This document shows positions 52,701 through 62,847 of a stretch of 64,000 bases of DNA, piece after piece (within the stretch, counting starts at the first letter, position 1; every line of letters begins with the position of its first letter). A program made the translations under genes and the position numbers. The notes beneath the pieces are model-generated. The model was not told where the DNA came from. It searched no databases and was given only the letters and a program-made list of their open reading frames with translations. The stretch comes from Norana najaformis (taxonomy: Eukaryota > Annelida > Clitellata > Crassiclitellata > Hormogastridae), in the NCBI GenBank assembly GCA_964023275.1, contig OZ029921.1, forward strand, positions 32,418,448 through 32,482,447, in the 5' to 3' direction.

Positions 52701-55700
52701 TTCAAGGCTATCGCCCGAAGTCATAGCGAAACCATAAAGTATTTCTTAAATCTAGAACGTTATGGTATGGCTTGTAAGTGACAGACTTCATCAGGGACCT
52801 CTAAACGCTCGATGCGTCACATGAATTTTTGGGGAGGAAAAAATTTGGAACAACATCTTAAAAGGCGACCTGTTATTGATGTTCATAAGAAAGGCGAAAC
52901 AAATTTTGACTTGGCAGCCGCGTTGGCAAACGACTTGGTGCGTCAGTAGGTGTAAACACGAGCAAAGTTTGTATTTTATTTCTCCAAAATATCTGAACTA
53001 TTATGTGTCATATTTGTTTTTGTCAGTTTGAAATCCAAAAGGAAGAAGTTAATATTGAACGTGTAAGTCAGCTCTTATAATGAGAACAAGATTTGTACGA
53101 GGTGCAGTAGAGTTCACCTTTTTCTCTTACCTTTGCATGACCAGCCTTTGTGATGGCCGCCATATCAAAGACTTGTCCAGTAAAATACTGGACACCAGGT
53201 AACAAGACGACTGCTATGCTCTGCCCTTCTTCTTCAATCTTCTGCAGAATATCCTCCGTTCTAATGTTGTCTTCTCCCTTCAAAGGACAATTGACATCTG
53301 CAGCCCTGCGCCGAACGCAATAGTACAACGGACTGCACCGTCGTGAAGGTCGTAAGAAACGCATATGCACTGATGGATGAAATATTATTACCAACCAACA
53401 GGTTAAGTCTCATTTAAGTCATTGCAGCATTTGCCACTGAAATGTCGTCAGCATTTTTCATGACGAAAGAAATGAATTATTTTTTGGAGGTCATATTAAA
53501 ACAGTTCGCTCTTAATCTGTTTTCGTTTGAGCTTTTCTGTCCTGTTACAAAAAGACCAACCGTAAGGCAGCAACAAGGCGTCTGATCTAATACTCCGAAT
53601 CTAACAACAATGAAATGGCGACTGTGCTAAAACAGAATTAGTCTTTAAACACAGAAATCATGTGTTTGACAGAAATGGCCGTAACATTATTTGTCAGCTT
53701 TCTTTGTCAAACCTGCTACTATTTGAGCATTTACAAGACTAGCTTTCACGACGGACGTCTGAGTCAGATGCATGGACTCCTACCTGTCTTGGTGCGATGA
53801 GACACAAGCTGGTTGCGGGATCAAAACCCCGCTGGCGTATCTGAGACTCAACGCAGTACTGGAGAAACAAAGCAGACAAACTGCACTAATTACTGTATAT
53901 GATGAATCGTTCAGCCTAAACTAGGATTTAGATGTCAAGAAAGAAAACCGTGCACATCATGGATTTACAGACTGTTTTCCTTTGTGCAGCTGTACACTGA
54001 TGTTGGGCCTTGTCAAGAACCGGTCAAAGGCCCCGATAGGTGCTTAGAGACTTTTACAATGCCTAGATTAGGTTCAATGACAATTCAGCGCAGGGACAAA
54101 TCGTACAAGGAGGCTACACGGATTACTTGCTGAAGGCGGGCCCTGTGTATATTACAAGAATTTTTGTGTATGCTGTTAATACTATAACTATTACAGCGCT
54201 AGATGCCATTAAAGATATATTAATTTTGGATCAGGCACTTACTCTGAAGGAGCATGTGAATAATGTCTGTCGAACGTGTTTCTGTCATCTGCGTCAACTG
54301 CGCACTATCCGCCACTCTCTCACGACCCAGGCTGCTACCATTCTGGTCCATGCGTTTATTTGTTCCAGGATTGACTATGGCAATGCTGTCTTTGCTGGCT
54401 TGAATCTCTCCTGCATCTCGCAACTGCAATCTGTCTTGCACGCTGCTGCTCGTCTGATCGGAGGTATCCCTAAGTTTGGCCACATCTCTGCTTACATTTC
54501 AGAGGAGCTTCACTGACTGCCTATCCAGGAGCGTATAAAATTTAAAATCCTGGCTCTTGTAATTAATTTCCTCTTAGATTGTGCCCCATTTTATATCAGG
54601 GAGCTCTGTGTTTTGGCCTCCTCCATTCCGGGCCGCAGATACTTCGTTCGGCGGTACGGGGTGACTTGCTTGTCCCGTCGGTCCGAACAGCTACGGCCCA
54701 GTGCAGAAGTTTTGCTGTAGTTGGTCCCGCTTTCTGGAAGGGGCTTCCTAGTGACCTACCCCAGGAACTTCTTAGTCTGTCTCCTCCTCTTTTCCGCAAG
54801 CGCTTGAAGACCTTCTTATTTCCCAGTGCTTCTGGGTTGTAGGCCCGGGAGCGCCTCTGAGGAGTTTACCTCGAAGTGGCGCTTTATACAAAATTTTTAT
54901 TACATTACATTCAACAAATTTAAGATCTTTCTGTACAGCGTTTTCAACCCATCTACTCTCTAATTCTAAAAGTGCTCAAGTCACGTTTCTTAGGAAAATA
55001 TTTGGTCATGATCCGATCTTTTCCAGTTCAAAGACGGATTTTCTGTATCCACAACTTACATGATCCGATGGAAATGCGTGGTCTTCGATCAGAATTTTGT
55101 GCCGCTCCTTAGTTGGCTGATAAAATGAAATCTTCCCAAAGAAAACAACAAAAATCGCACATTAATTAAAGGCTCTTCACCATGCATGCATACATATATG
55201 CATACCTACGTACGTACATACGTAGATTCGTACGTACACACATACGTACACCCATACATATATACATATAGCACACATGCAAACATACAAACTTGAATAT
55301 ATATATGCCTGTATGTATGTATGTATGTACAAACATACATATGTACAGTCATACATGCATACATATGCATAGACATATAACCCGTTGCAGAAATATATAT
55401 CGTATTAAGTGCAAGACAAACTGTGAGGTGAACAAAGTTGTGGTCTTTCTGTCGTCGTGTTTGTGTTTCAATCGAAGGATTCTTCAAGGCCACTGAAGAT
55501 GTCAGCAGTTTCTAACGAGCGCATATATTAAAGAGGGTTGGGTTTGTGTAGCGCAAGTCTTGATTCTCAGCCATTTCTATTTATAAGGTGCTCACTGAAA
55601 AACAAACGAAACTGCGTCACAATCGACTGTGTTTGATTGATTGTCTGCTGTGGCATGTTCTACAGCGTCTATGACAACAATAGGAAAAGACAACAATTAA

Positions 55701-56223
55701 TCTTACGATAGAATTACTCACTAGCAACAGGTGTTCGTTGATCGTTAACCCGTTCATTAGGGCAATCTCGTTTGACTGAGCGCCTGCAAAGGAACATCGT
55801 AGACTTCAGAGAAATTCACTGCATCCAAGAGTTGTAGTAGTCAGCAATTCTCAATATAAGCTCTCTATAGACTTGTGTTTCGCTATGAACCTATAATTAT
55901 GGCGTTATTGTTTTCCTGTACAGCAGATCTGCTGAAATATGTTACGTATAGAGTAGAAGTAACTGATAGTTTGCTTAGATGCTCACCGTATTCCAAAGGC
56001 GGCAGTCTGTCAAGCTTAACCAAACAGATTTTTATTTCAACTTCCGAGAAGACTTAGGCTAAAATCAGCTCCAACATTTACCTCTTTTATCGAACTGAAA
56101 ATTTAAGTGGACTCGAATATCTTAACGATCGATTCCTTACCAACTAAAGGCGCCATCTGGTCGATTAGCAATTCGTCGCACAGTACCCACGGAAGTTCGC
56201 CATGCTTGTGTCCATGCACTCCC
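49704..56223 (-). CDS. kynu: Kynureninase, eight internal exons (both ends not found)
   Basis: PLP enzyme of tryptophan catabolism (EC 3.7.1.3 in the family) that cleaves kynurenine and 3-hydroxykynurenine. Minus-strand exons in order: 56141-56223, 55722-55783, 55060-55131, 53784-53858, 53131-53277, 52439-52537, 50426-50552, 49704-49789. All have GT-AG borders and compatible phases, giving 250 codons without a stop. Motifs in order: [64 protein letters not shown] with FTGQ and [23 protein letters not shown] with the PLP-binding Asp and His; CWCTYK, whose Lys should carry [18 protein letters not shown]; and GYRASNPSG. This spans about residues 100-355 of the roughly 465-residue human protein. 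The GNSLGL-containing N-terminal part and about 110 C-terminal residues were not located. A CR1 fragment and a SINE occupy the 3' side and further repeats the 5' side. It may be a gene with exons I missed, or a truncated one. Confidence 0.88.
49955..50100 (-). mobile_element. Degenerate tRNA-derived SINE
   Basis: The order of words matches the minus-strand SINE at 27937-28130: AGAACTTGCCCGAGGTCCCT then TTCTACAAGGCGAAAGCTGA and CCGAGCCACCGTG, against GGACTTGCTCAAGGTCCCT and TTTCAAGCCGAGCGCTT. It is diverged and lies in a kynureninase intron. Confidence 0.45.
50917..50990. repeat. (ATAC)n microsatellite
   Basis: Imperfect ACATACATAC repeat immediately upstream of a CR1-like fragment. Confidence 0.85.
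50990..51885 (+). mobile_element. CR1-like LINE: RT thumb to 3' UTR, (TTAGAT)n-tail family
   Basis: The plus strand reads [20 protein letters not shown] near 51015-51075, then [10 protein letters not shown]. After a frameshift come [20 protein letters not shown] near 51310-51370 and [15 protein letters not shown] text near 51500-51530. A later frame gives [14 protein letters not shown] with a stop near 51690-51735. The 3' UTR (51737-51880) matches 16665-16833. At least two frameshifts make it dead. It sits in the kynureninase intron between exons 52439-52537 and 50426-50552, antisense to the gene. Confidence 0.8.
54127..54910 (+). mobile_element. CR1-like LINE ORF2 C-terminal fragment with ATTACATT tail
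   Basis: The plus strand gives [52 protein letters not shown] and [20 protein letters not shown]. After a frame change come [18 protein letters not shown] and [16 protein letters not shown]. An in-frame TGA replaces the usual Trp of LHWLP at 54514-54516. The 3' end is GCGCTTTATACAAAATTTTT followed by ATTACATTACATT. It lies in a kynureninase intron, antisense. Confidence 0.82.
55180..55380. repeat. Degenerate ATAC/GTAC microsatellite
   Basis: Interrupted CATACATA, ACGTACGTACATACGTA and TGTATGTATGTATGTA units in a kynureninase intron. The open frames here (Tyr/His/Met/Cys-rich) are artefacts of the repeat. Confidence 0.8.
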
Positions 56224-56558
56224 CTAAATCAGGAGCAGAGCAGAGTTAACAGGCGCTTTAGAACTGTGTTGCTACATATATTTTCAGTGGCATTAGATAA
56301 TAGCAAACTGTTTATTTCTGCCTAAGCCACTCCCATTTAAATTATTCCTATATAAGTCATTCCTATACGAGCCATTCTTGCCTAAGCCATAAGCCATACA
56401 TTTCTATCTGGGCCATTTCTATTTAAGCAATTCGGGCCTAAGTTAAATGCGATTAAACTAATCCTGTTGCATGAATGACTGCAGACGAACTGCGTGCAGT
56501 CAGCGCAACTGAATCGCGTCAGTTCGTTTAATCTGACTATCGATGAATCAGCTGCTGG

Positions 56559-56747
56559 CAGCGATCAAGACCTTGTGACTGATCGTCACATATTCATCTT
56601 AAGGAGCATATATATATAATATATGTATATATACATGTATATGACTACATGTATATGACTGCATATATATATGACTGCATATATATATATATATATATGC
56701 TCCTTAAGATGAAAATGTGACGATCAGTCACAAGGTCTTGATCGCTG
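56559..56747. repeat. 189-bp hairpin with ~58-bp arms and AT-rich loop
   Basis: Arm 56559-56616 begins CAGCGATCAAGACCTTGTGA. It is the reverse complement of 56690-56747, with one mismatch seen (CACATATTC against CACATTTTC). The loop is ATATATGTATATGACT-type repeat. No transposon termini or open frame were recognised. A shorter repeat of the arm edge (CTGATCGG) follows at once. Confidence 0.85.
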
Positions 56748-56811
56748 ATCGGTGATATATATATATATACATATATGTATATATACACATATACGCACAT
56801 ATAACATACAC

Positions 56812-56955
56812 ATGTAAGGTGAGGTATGGTAACCGATTGGTTAATAGCGCTCGGCTGAGAGTACGGGTTCAAGTCACCTCCCCGAGGGCCGAGACGGTTA
56901 GTGTAGAGACTTTGAGAAGCACATCGTAAACGCATAAGTGCTCAATGTCATCGAT
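56812..56955 (+). mobile_element. tRNA-derived SINE, plus strand
   Basis: TATGGTAACCGATTGGTTAA with AGCGCTCGGCT gives the tRNA-like A-box region. ACGGGTTCAAGTCACCTCC gives the B box (GGTTCAAGTC). It is followed by a short body ending near CATCGATGCC. It is related to the copies at 27937-28130 and 60108-60293. Confidence 0.7.
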
Positions 56956-57034
56956 GCCCCGTCGTATGGTCACGTGTGCACTTCTGAGCTCTGGAATGAA
57001 GGCAATACCAAGTGCAGTCGGATCTGGGATGTAT

Positions 57035-57110
57035 TTATTATGTATGTATGTATGTATGTATGCATGTATGTATATATATGTGTGTATGTATATGCATATG
57101 TACTTAAGGT
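57035..57110. repeat. (ATGT)n microsatellite
   Basis: TATGTATGTATGTATGTATG-type run with TATA interruptions. Confidence 0.9.
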
Positions 57111-57134
57111 ATTTACATAAGCGTATATATGAAC

Positions 57135-57560
57135 TGTTACGAGTTGGAATACGTGTGTCAGCGACAACTCAGCTCACACGTTTATTAAGACATTCGCTTC
57201 GAGAGGACTCAACTCATAGCACACATCAGCATAAAACTTCCCATTTATATAGTCTTAATTTCCCTCCAAAACACACCTTCAAACACTCCCTCAACAGACA
57301 GGTGCATGAGCACGTGTTACGAACAGACTGTTGCATGAGCACGTGCCACCTTCCGATTCAACGAACCTTCCCTTACAGAAGTGCCCTCTCAACAATACAT
57401 ACTACTGACCGGCAGTGTGTGGTGGAATGTTGGGGAAATAGGTCCACAGGTCAACGGCTGGCCCAGTATAGCTCACAGTACAGTTACGATGATGTCCGCC
57501 AGAGACCAGTAAGCGGCACTTATTTTATCGGTAGGCTAATCTCTAGGCTCACCTCATTCT
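57135..57560 (-). mobile_element. Probable solo LTR, minus strand (right boundary uncertain)
   Basis: On the minus strand there is, in order, a TATA box in GACTATATAAATGGG (57242-57256), a poly(A) signal in CTTAATAAACGTG (about 57181-57189), and an end CCAACTCGTAACA at 57135-57147. That is the TATA, AATAAA, -ACA end layout of an LTR. Upstream lie two copies of GCATGAGCACGTG (about 57303 and 57331), possibly U3 repeats. The other terminus and a target-site duplication were not found. Confidence 0.4.
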
Positions 57561-57649
57561 GCTACTAAGCCCAGAATCGGCGAAACAAAGTCAATTCTCA
57601 AGGCAAGGAGAGGGTAAATCATAGGAAAAGCGCGATTAAACGGCGTTTG

Positions 57650-57960
57650 CAGGACAATTCCATTGCCATTGCATTGCGCTGGCCAGCGTTCTGTCTGTTT
57701 TTCCAGTGCAGGGTTGGTTGCATTTGGTGCACGTAACCAGGTAGATGATGTTGTCTAATGTTTGTCTGGTGTGATATGTACGTCTGGTGAACGAGCTAGC
57801 GAAGGTTTTCCTGGATGGGACGTGTGTGCAGGCTTTGCAGTTCGTGGGGAGAGAGCTTTGGAAAGAGGGTGTTTTGATGTCTCTCCTGTGGGGTGGTGGC
57901 CATGACGATGGTTTGTTGGTGAGTGATTGTGCCAGGTTCTCGGTTTCGAGGGTAAGTAGC
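57650..57960 (-). mobile_element. Penelope-like element fragment with GIY-YIG endonuclease core
   Basis: The minus strand reads NCKACTHVPSRKTFASSFTR, then QTLDNIIYLVTCTKCNQPCT followed by GKTDRTLAS (57835-57680). This is the C--C, then -(N)IIYL--C--C---Y-GKT--L pattern of the GIY-YIG endonuclease domain at the C-terminus of Penelope-like elements. The preceding text NLAQSLTNKPSSWPP is the usual linker. Here the Tyr before -GKT is Cys. Upstream RT is missing. Confidence 0.7.
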
Positions 57961-58046
57961 CATTATTCTGAACTCATTGAAGCCTTCCTTGTTGAGCATT
58001 CGTTGTCTCCATGGTAAGTAGCCATTATTCTGAACTCATTGAAGCT
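57955..58046 (+). repeat. Direct repeats beside a LINE insertion
   Basis: GTAAGTAGCCATTATTCTGA and its continuation ACTCATTGAAG occur at about 57951 and 58013. CCTTGTTGAG-ATTCGTTGTC occurs at about 57985 and again at about 58370, beyond the LINE fragment at 58046-58340. The arrangement suggests an old tandem duplication later split by the LINE. Confidence 0.6.
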
Positions 58047-58340
58047 TTCCTTCGTAATCGTAATCGTAATCTCGAGATTTCTACAGCGCTCAACAAAAGC
58101 TAAGTCGCGGGAACCAGCTTATTCACAGGCGCTCGGTCAAAACAAAATCGATAGGCAAAAGGGTCAAGATCCCGGAGTCAGGCACTCAGACAGTCGGACG
58201 GCTACGGTGGATGCTGTTTGAAATTGAAGCGAGAAGCGAGATGAGGCGAAGAGGAAGAATCAGGATAAGATTTCTGGAAAAGAAGTGTTTTCAGTCTTGA
58301 GTGAAAGACCTGCGCAGAAACTGAAAGAGGTGAAGTGTTG
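58046..58340 (-). mobile_element. CR1-like ORF2 end and 3' UTR, (GATTAC)n-tail family
   Basis: The + strand begins GTAATCGTAATCGTAATCTC (the tail reversed) and continues with the UTR block also at 39489-39665 and 47729-47842. The minus strand between 58330 and 58210 reads VFHSRLKTLLFQK-like text with SYPDSSSSP, the ORF2 C-terminus, in a different frame from the neighbouring open frame. It is 5'-truncated. Confidence 0.7.
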
Positions 58341-58489
58341 GTGAGTTCGTATGATTGACCAGACTCCTTGTTGAGTATTCGTTGTCTCCATGCGTGTATT
58401 AGTTGAGATACGTGAAATTACTATTGGGATGCAGGGTGGTTTAGGTTTACCATTTCTTTTTTTTCTTGAAATGCCACATTTTTCGCTAA

Positions 58490-59115
58490 ATGTCACACTT
58501 GTCACGACGTGTCACAATTCTAGCGGCATGTGACATTTCGTCAGAAAGGTTACATTTCTCACGACATGTCACATTTCTCATGTAGTGTCACATTTGTCTA
58601 AAATGTCGCATTTCTCATGACATGTCACATCGCATTTTAAAACACATTTCACATCATATTTAATATCTCATAGCATTTCACATCAGAATTAACATAACAT
58701 TGCACGTCACGTCATGCCATGTCTCATTTCTCATCACATTTAATATCACGTGAATTTCGCATCACATTTCACATCAGATTTCACATCATGTTTCACATCA
58801 CATTTCAGATATGACGTCACATTTCACATGACATCACAGGTCAAATCATATGTCACGTTACATGTGATATCACATTTCATCGCATCGCATAGCATTTTAC
58901 ATCACCTTACACATCACACTTCACCTTACGCCACATATCATATCGCATGTCACACCACATTTCATATCGCATAACATTTTACATAACATGTCACATCACA
59001 ATTCTCATCACATTTTACATCTTGTTACATGTCGCATCATATGTCACATAGCATTTCACATAATATTTTACATCACATTGGATATGCCATCACATTTCAC
59101 CTGACATTTCAGAAA
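58490..59115. repeat. Degenerate TCACATT/TCACATCA array, ~0.6 kb
   Basis: Dozens of imperfect units such as CACATTTCACATCA, ATGTCACATTTC and CATCACATTTTACATC, strand-biased for C over G. It has low coding potential and looks like a short-unit minisatellite. The downstream edge (59115-59230) has a different GTATAGTATACCA-like repeat. Confidence 0.85.
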
Positions 59116-59338
59116 TGAGAAATATTAGTATAGTTTACCATCAGGTATAGTATTCCGTGTAGTAGAGTATTTCGCAGAGTGCAATATACCATGGAGTATA
59201 GTATACCACAAACTGTAGTATGCCATATATGTGGGAGACGGTGCTGGAGGTCGCGGAGGGGTCCATGAGGCCTCCCATGTGCAACACAGGGGGGTCAGAC
59301 TCCGCTCAAACCGCTTTTCTGCATGTTTTATATGACTG
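59116..59338. other. No gene recognised
   Basis: Short GTATAGTATACC-type near repeats to about 59230, then GC-richer unique sequence. Confidence 0.5.
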
Positions 59339-59344
59339 ACTCAC

Positions 59345-59370
59345 GAACGGACAATAAGCGCCGCCGCCAT
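59345..59370 (-). CDS. Candidate first coding exon, minus strand (possibly kynureninase exon 1)
   Basis: In the most GC-rich stretch of this end of the window, the minus strand has ATCAAATGGCGGCGGCGCTT with a good start context. It encodes MAAALIVR and is cut by a consensus donor GTGAGTCAG. The sequence upstream (59371-59480) is CpG-containing, and GGCGGC beside ATGGCG resembles a YY1-type initiator. It is on the kynureninase strand and upstream of its exons, but no connecting exon was found, so the link is only positional. Confidence 0.3.
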
Positions 59371-60107
59371 TTGATTCCTCTGTCTAGATCTATCTGTAGC
59401 CGCTAGTCGACTACGATAGCGCCTCTACAACCGACCGACCATCGATCAACCGACCTGTGATCACCAAGGACCTGTGGTGAACGGGTTCAATGCACATTGT
59501 TGTTGAAACAAGTGCCAGCATCTATTTGAATTGGTGCTGTGATGACTGATGAAACGAAAGGCGTTTGTTGCATCATACGTCATACATACATATGCCTGCA
59601 GCTCAACTACTTAGAAGCATTTGAAGCCAAGGTCTCGTTAATGCAGTTTTCAACTGTTGTTAAAGGGTCCTGTCGTATTTGTAGTTAGTAGCCTGTTGTA
59701 CTTTATGAACGATTATGGATAAAGGCTGTAAAATTCTGAACGGATGTTTGGAATTTGTTTCCTTGTGTTAGTCTATCAGTTATTTAATATTGCGTTCTTA
59801 TCATAGACGATGTGAACCTGTCTCTGTGTTGTTACATTTTCCTCGGCTGGCTGTGTCCCTTGGTTGGTGCGGATTCGTCCTTCTTGTTCAGTTTGTTATT
59901 TCACGGTTAATTCTGTTCAGACTGATGCTGTAGAAAGTGTGGTATTCTGTTTCAGGGAAACTAAGATGCTTACGTTCAAACTCGTTTGCAGTTGGAAGAA
60001 AATGAGATGACATTTCGTTGGGAAGATTGAATTACATACATGAAGGTTTGAATTATTTAGTGATAATTTACTGCTAGCATTTTTGTGTTGATTCAATTGT
60101 TTTCAGT

Positions 60108-60293
60108 TTGTGTGAGGCATGGTAGGCAATTGGTTAGAGCGCTCAGCTTGTAACGCAGAGAGTAATGGTTGAGGTTTGTCCTGAGACGATAACTGTTTGG
60201 AAACTGTGATCAAATAATTCACTCACAATTGCTCGACATCATCGGTTGATGCGTAACCATTAGATAGTGGCGCTTAATAAATACAGAAATAAC
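60108..60293 (+). mobile_element. tRNA-derived SINE, plus strand
   Basis: The head is GTGAGGCATGGTAGGCAATT then GGTTAGAGCGCTCAGCTT (A box), with TGGTTGAGGTTTG as a decayed B box. The 3' part has GTAACCATTAGATAGTGGCG and ends AATAAATACAGAAATAA. Both halves align with the copy at 27937-28130. Confidence 0.7.
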
Positions 60294-61464
60294 TCGGCTG
60301 TTGGAAAATTCACATTTCTAACACCAAACCAAGCACTCAAAAGGCTGGCAACTATATTGATTGAGATTTTGTTGCAGTGAAGAATGATGACAGAAAAGGC
60401 CGAGGAGTAGCATAGCATCTCCTGCGTCGATTGCAGTTGAGCAGAGTTTGTGGTGCTCTTAACAGAACTCTAACCCTTTTAGCAGAGTTGGTTGACGTTC
60501 TAAAGTTGTTATGTGAATATATGCTGAAATGACTTGGTGTAATCAATTTGCTGGTTGCACTGTTATTTCAGGTCTTTGATTAATTATAGAAAGTGAACAT
60601 TACTTGTCTAAATATTTTTTCAAATGAAAAATTGATTGATAAGGTATAGGTAGAAATAATTTTTGATGTGCAGAGAAAAGAATATGAATTTCACATGCAA
60701 AGTTGAGAAGTGCTCCGAAAGATAATTTCTGCACTTGTTAATGTGTTTAGGAGTCTTGAGTCGGTGCGTCGTGTATGTATCATACTTGGAGTTGTTCTGG
60801 GCTGTTCATATGTAGGTGAATGTTTCTACGTTTGTTTTCTAGAACTTCATTGCCCCTTTGGTCACGGGATGCTAAAGCTTGCAGGGATGCAAAGAGCAAG
60901 CAGAAGACACTGCAGTGGATGGTCGGGAGTGGTCAAAAGTGACGTCAAAATTGGACACAAACAAGGTTCCTTTTGAGGTTTCTTTAGTTATTCAGTTTTA
61001 GAAGCTACTTTATTAATGCTGGTGATGAATTTCTCAGATTGTTATTATTTCTGTTATTAATAACAATGATGGTTTCAAGCTAGTTCGTAAGGTGAAAGGC
61101 GTATAGAATTGACTTATGTTCTGGTTTTGGTCAGAGTCGTTTTCTTCTCTGTTGGGTGGTTTTGGGCAACCTAACTGGTGGTGAATGTAGTTATCTTCTT
61201 TGAATTGATGCAGCAGTAATTGCTGGCAATGCTGGAAAATACTGGACAAAGTGATAATGGTGCAAAGGAATGGTATGCTTTTCTGAATCCATTTTCGACC
61301 CAAGTAATGAAACCTTTTGTGTTGCCGACGTTATCTTTCTACTTCATGGAATGCAGTGAAATACCTCAAGTGCAGAATATCAGCTTCAGTTTCAGTATGA
61401 AAAACACATAATATGTGTAAGGTCAGTAAATCTGAATAAGTAAATCTGCTGTAAGTATAATCTG
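60294..61464. other. No gene recognised
   Basis: Contains an 88-codon plus-strand open frame (60710-60976) and an 89-codon minus-strand one (61034-61303). Neither resembles a known protein, and neither has clear splice or start context. Confidence 0.4.
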
Positions 61465-61700
61465 AATAATATATAATAATAATATAATAATATAATAATA
61501 TATAATATAATAATATATAATATAATAATATATAATAATAATATATAATATTGTAAAATAATATAATAATATAATAATAATATTATAATAATAATATAAT
61601 ACTATTAATAATAATGTAATAATAATATATAATAATATAATATTAATAATAATAATATATTAATAATATATAATAAAGTATTAATATATAATATAGTGAG
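61465..61700. repeat. AT-rich TAATAATA array
   Basis: About 235 bp of ATAATAATATAATA-type repeat, nearly free of G and C. Confidence 0.9.
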
Positions 61701-62114
61701 TAAATCTGAATCAGTAAATCTGTGGAATTTGGTAAGAAATGTGCTTTCTACTTGGCATTATGAACTAGGCAGGACAGTCAAGTTGACGGCACTTTTAACC
61801 GTATATTTCTTATGTTGGTCATTAATTTAATTATTTTGTGAAGTTTATCACGTTGCATAAGAAGTTCTGTTTGCACTTGATTCGTGTACAGAGAAGGGAA
61901 TACGACTGAATATTATTAGCACATAAGTTGTGGTTTGCTGGAGAGAGTTATTTTCCTTTTTTTTGACCTCACTTGCGTTGTTGCTTTGAACTTCACGTAC
62001 ATACAAACAATTGGCTCTTTCACTTGAATGATTTGTAATTTCAATAATGGTTTTAAATAGAAGCTTTTCTGTTTTCAGAAACTGGAAATGGTTGTTTCTG
62101 GAAATGTAGGGAAT

Positions 62115-62643
62115 GTGTCCTGTCGATGAAAGAACTGCTGCTGAGCAGTTGAATGGTGAGGCTCAACCACAGGAAGTAGACGTACAAGCGAGGTTTGCTT
62201 TCTTCTACTTCTTCTTCAGTTACTGCAGAAGATGATGATGAATGTATGCTTTTCTTGAATTCCATATACTTGCCTTAAACAGAAAATACTTTGTGATCAT
62301 GGCGGCTGAAACAATTGTCAGCATTTATGTTCCACGAGAGACGTTGATTCTGATTGTAGTTCAGGTTTTATATTGAGCTGGTGGAAGTTGATTCTCGTCA
62401 GGGTTAGCATTATATCATTGATTGATGTGAATCATATTAGTTATCTTAGATACTGAAAGGAAGAAATAAACAGAACTTCTGTAGTGGGGCTTTAATGGTT
62501 CTTTAGTTATGGTTGCTGAAGAAGAAATTGGTGTGCAAGCCAAACTGTGGAGTGAGTCTGGTCACAAGCAAAGAGGGGAATCAGAGAAGATGCAGAAACG
62601 GCCTATGGAGGAAATGAGTCCAGAAATAGATGAGTTTGAGTAG
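62115..62643 (+). other. Three short unassigned open frames
   Basis: 62115-62193 reads MCPVDERTAAEQLNGEAQPQ and ends at a possible donor (GCGAG/GTTTGC). About 62299-62366 reads MAAETIVSIYVPRETLILIV and ends at CAG/GTTTTA. 62512-62643 is a 43-codon frame starting MVAEEEIGVQAKLWSESGHK and ending PEIDEFE with a stop. They are Glu/Gln-rich and could be exons of an unknown gene, but I recognise no family. Confidence 0.2.
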
Positions 62644-62847
62644 ATGTATAAAGGCCTAGACAGACTTTTGAGACATAACATTTGCCAGAAGACAGTTTCT
62701 GAGTGTGTGGCTGATAAGAAATAAGGCATGCTTGTTGTGAGCTGTTGGCCCTATAGCAGGGTGATTAAAACAACCAGGGGACGTGGTCAAGTAGAAAGTC
62801 TTGGGAGTCATAATAGAGTGAAGGTGGTACAATGGTAATCTTCGCCT

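Noticed and set aside
60710-60976. 88-codon plus-strand open frame
   Set aside because: Cys/Val/Leu-rich text without known motif or supporting splice context.
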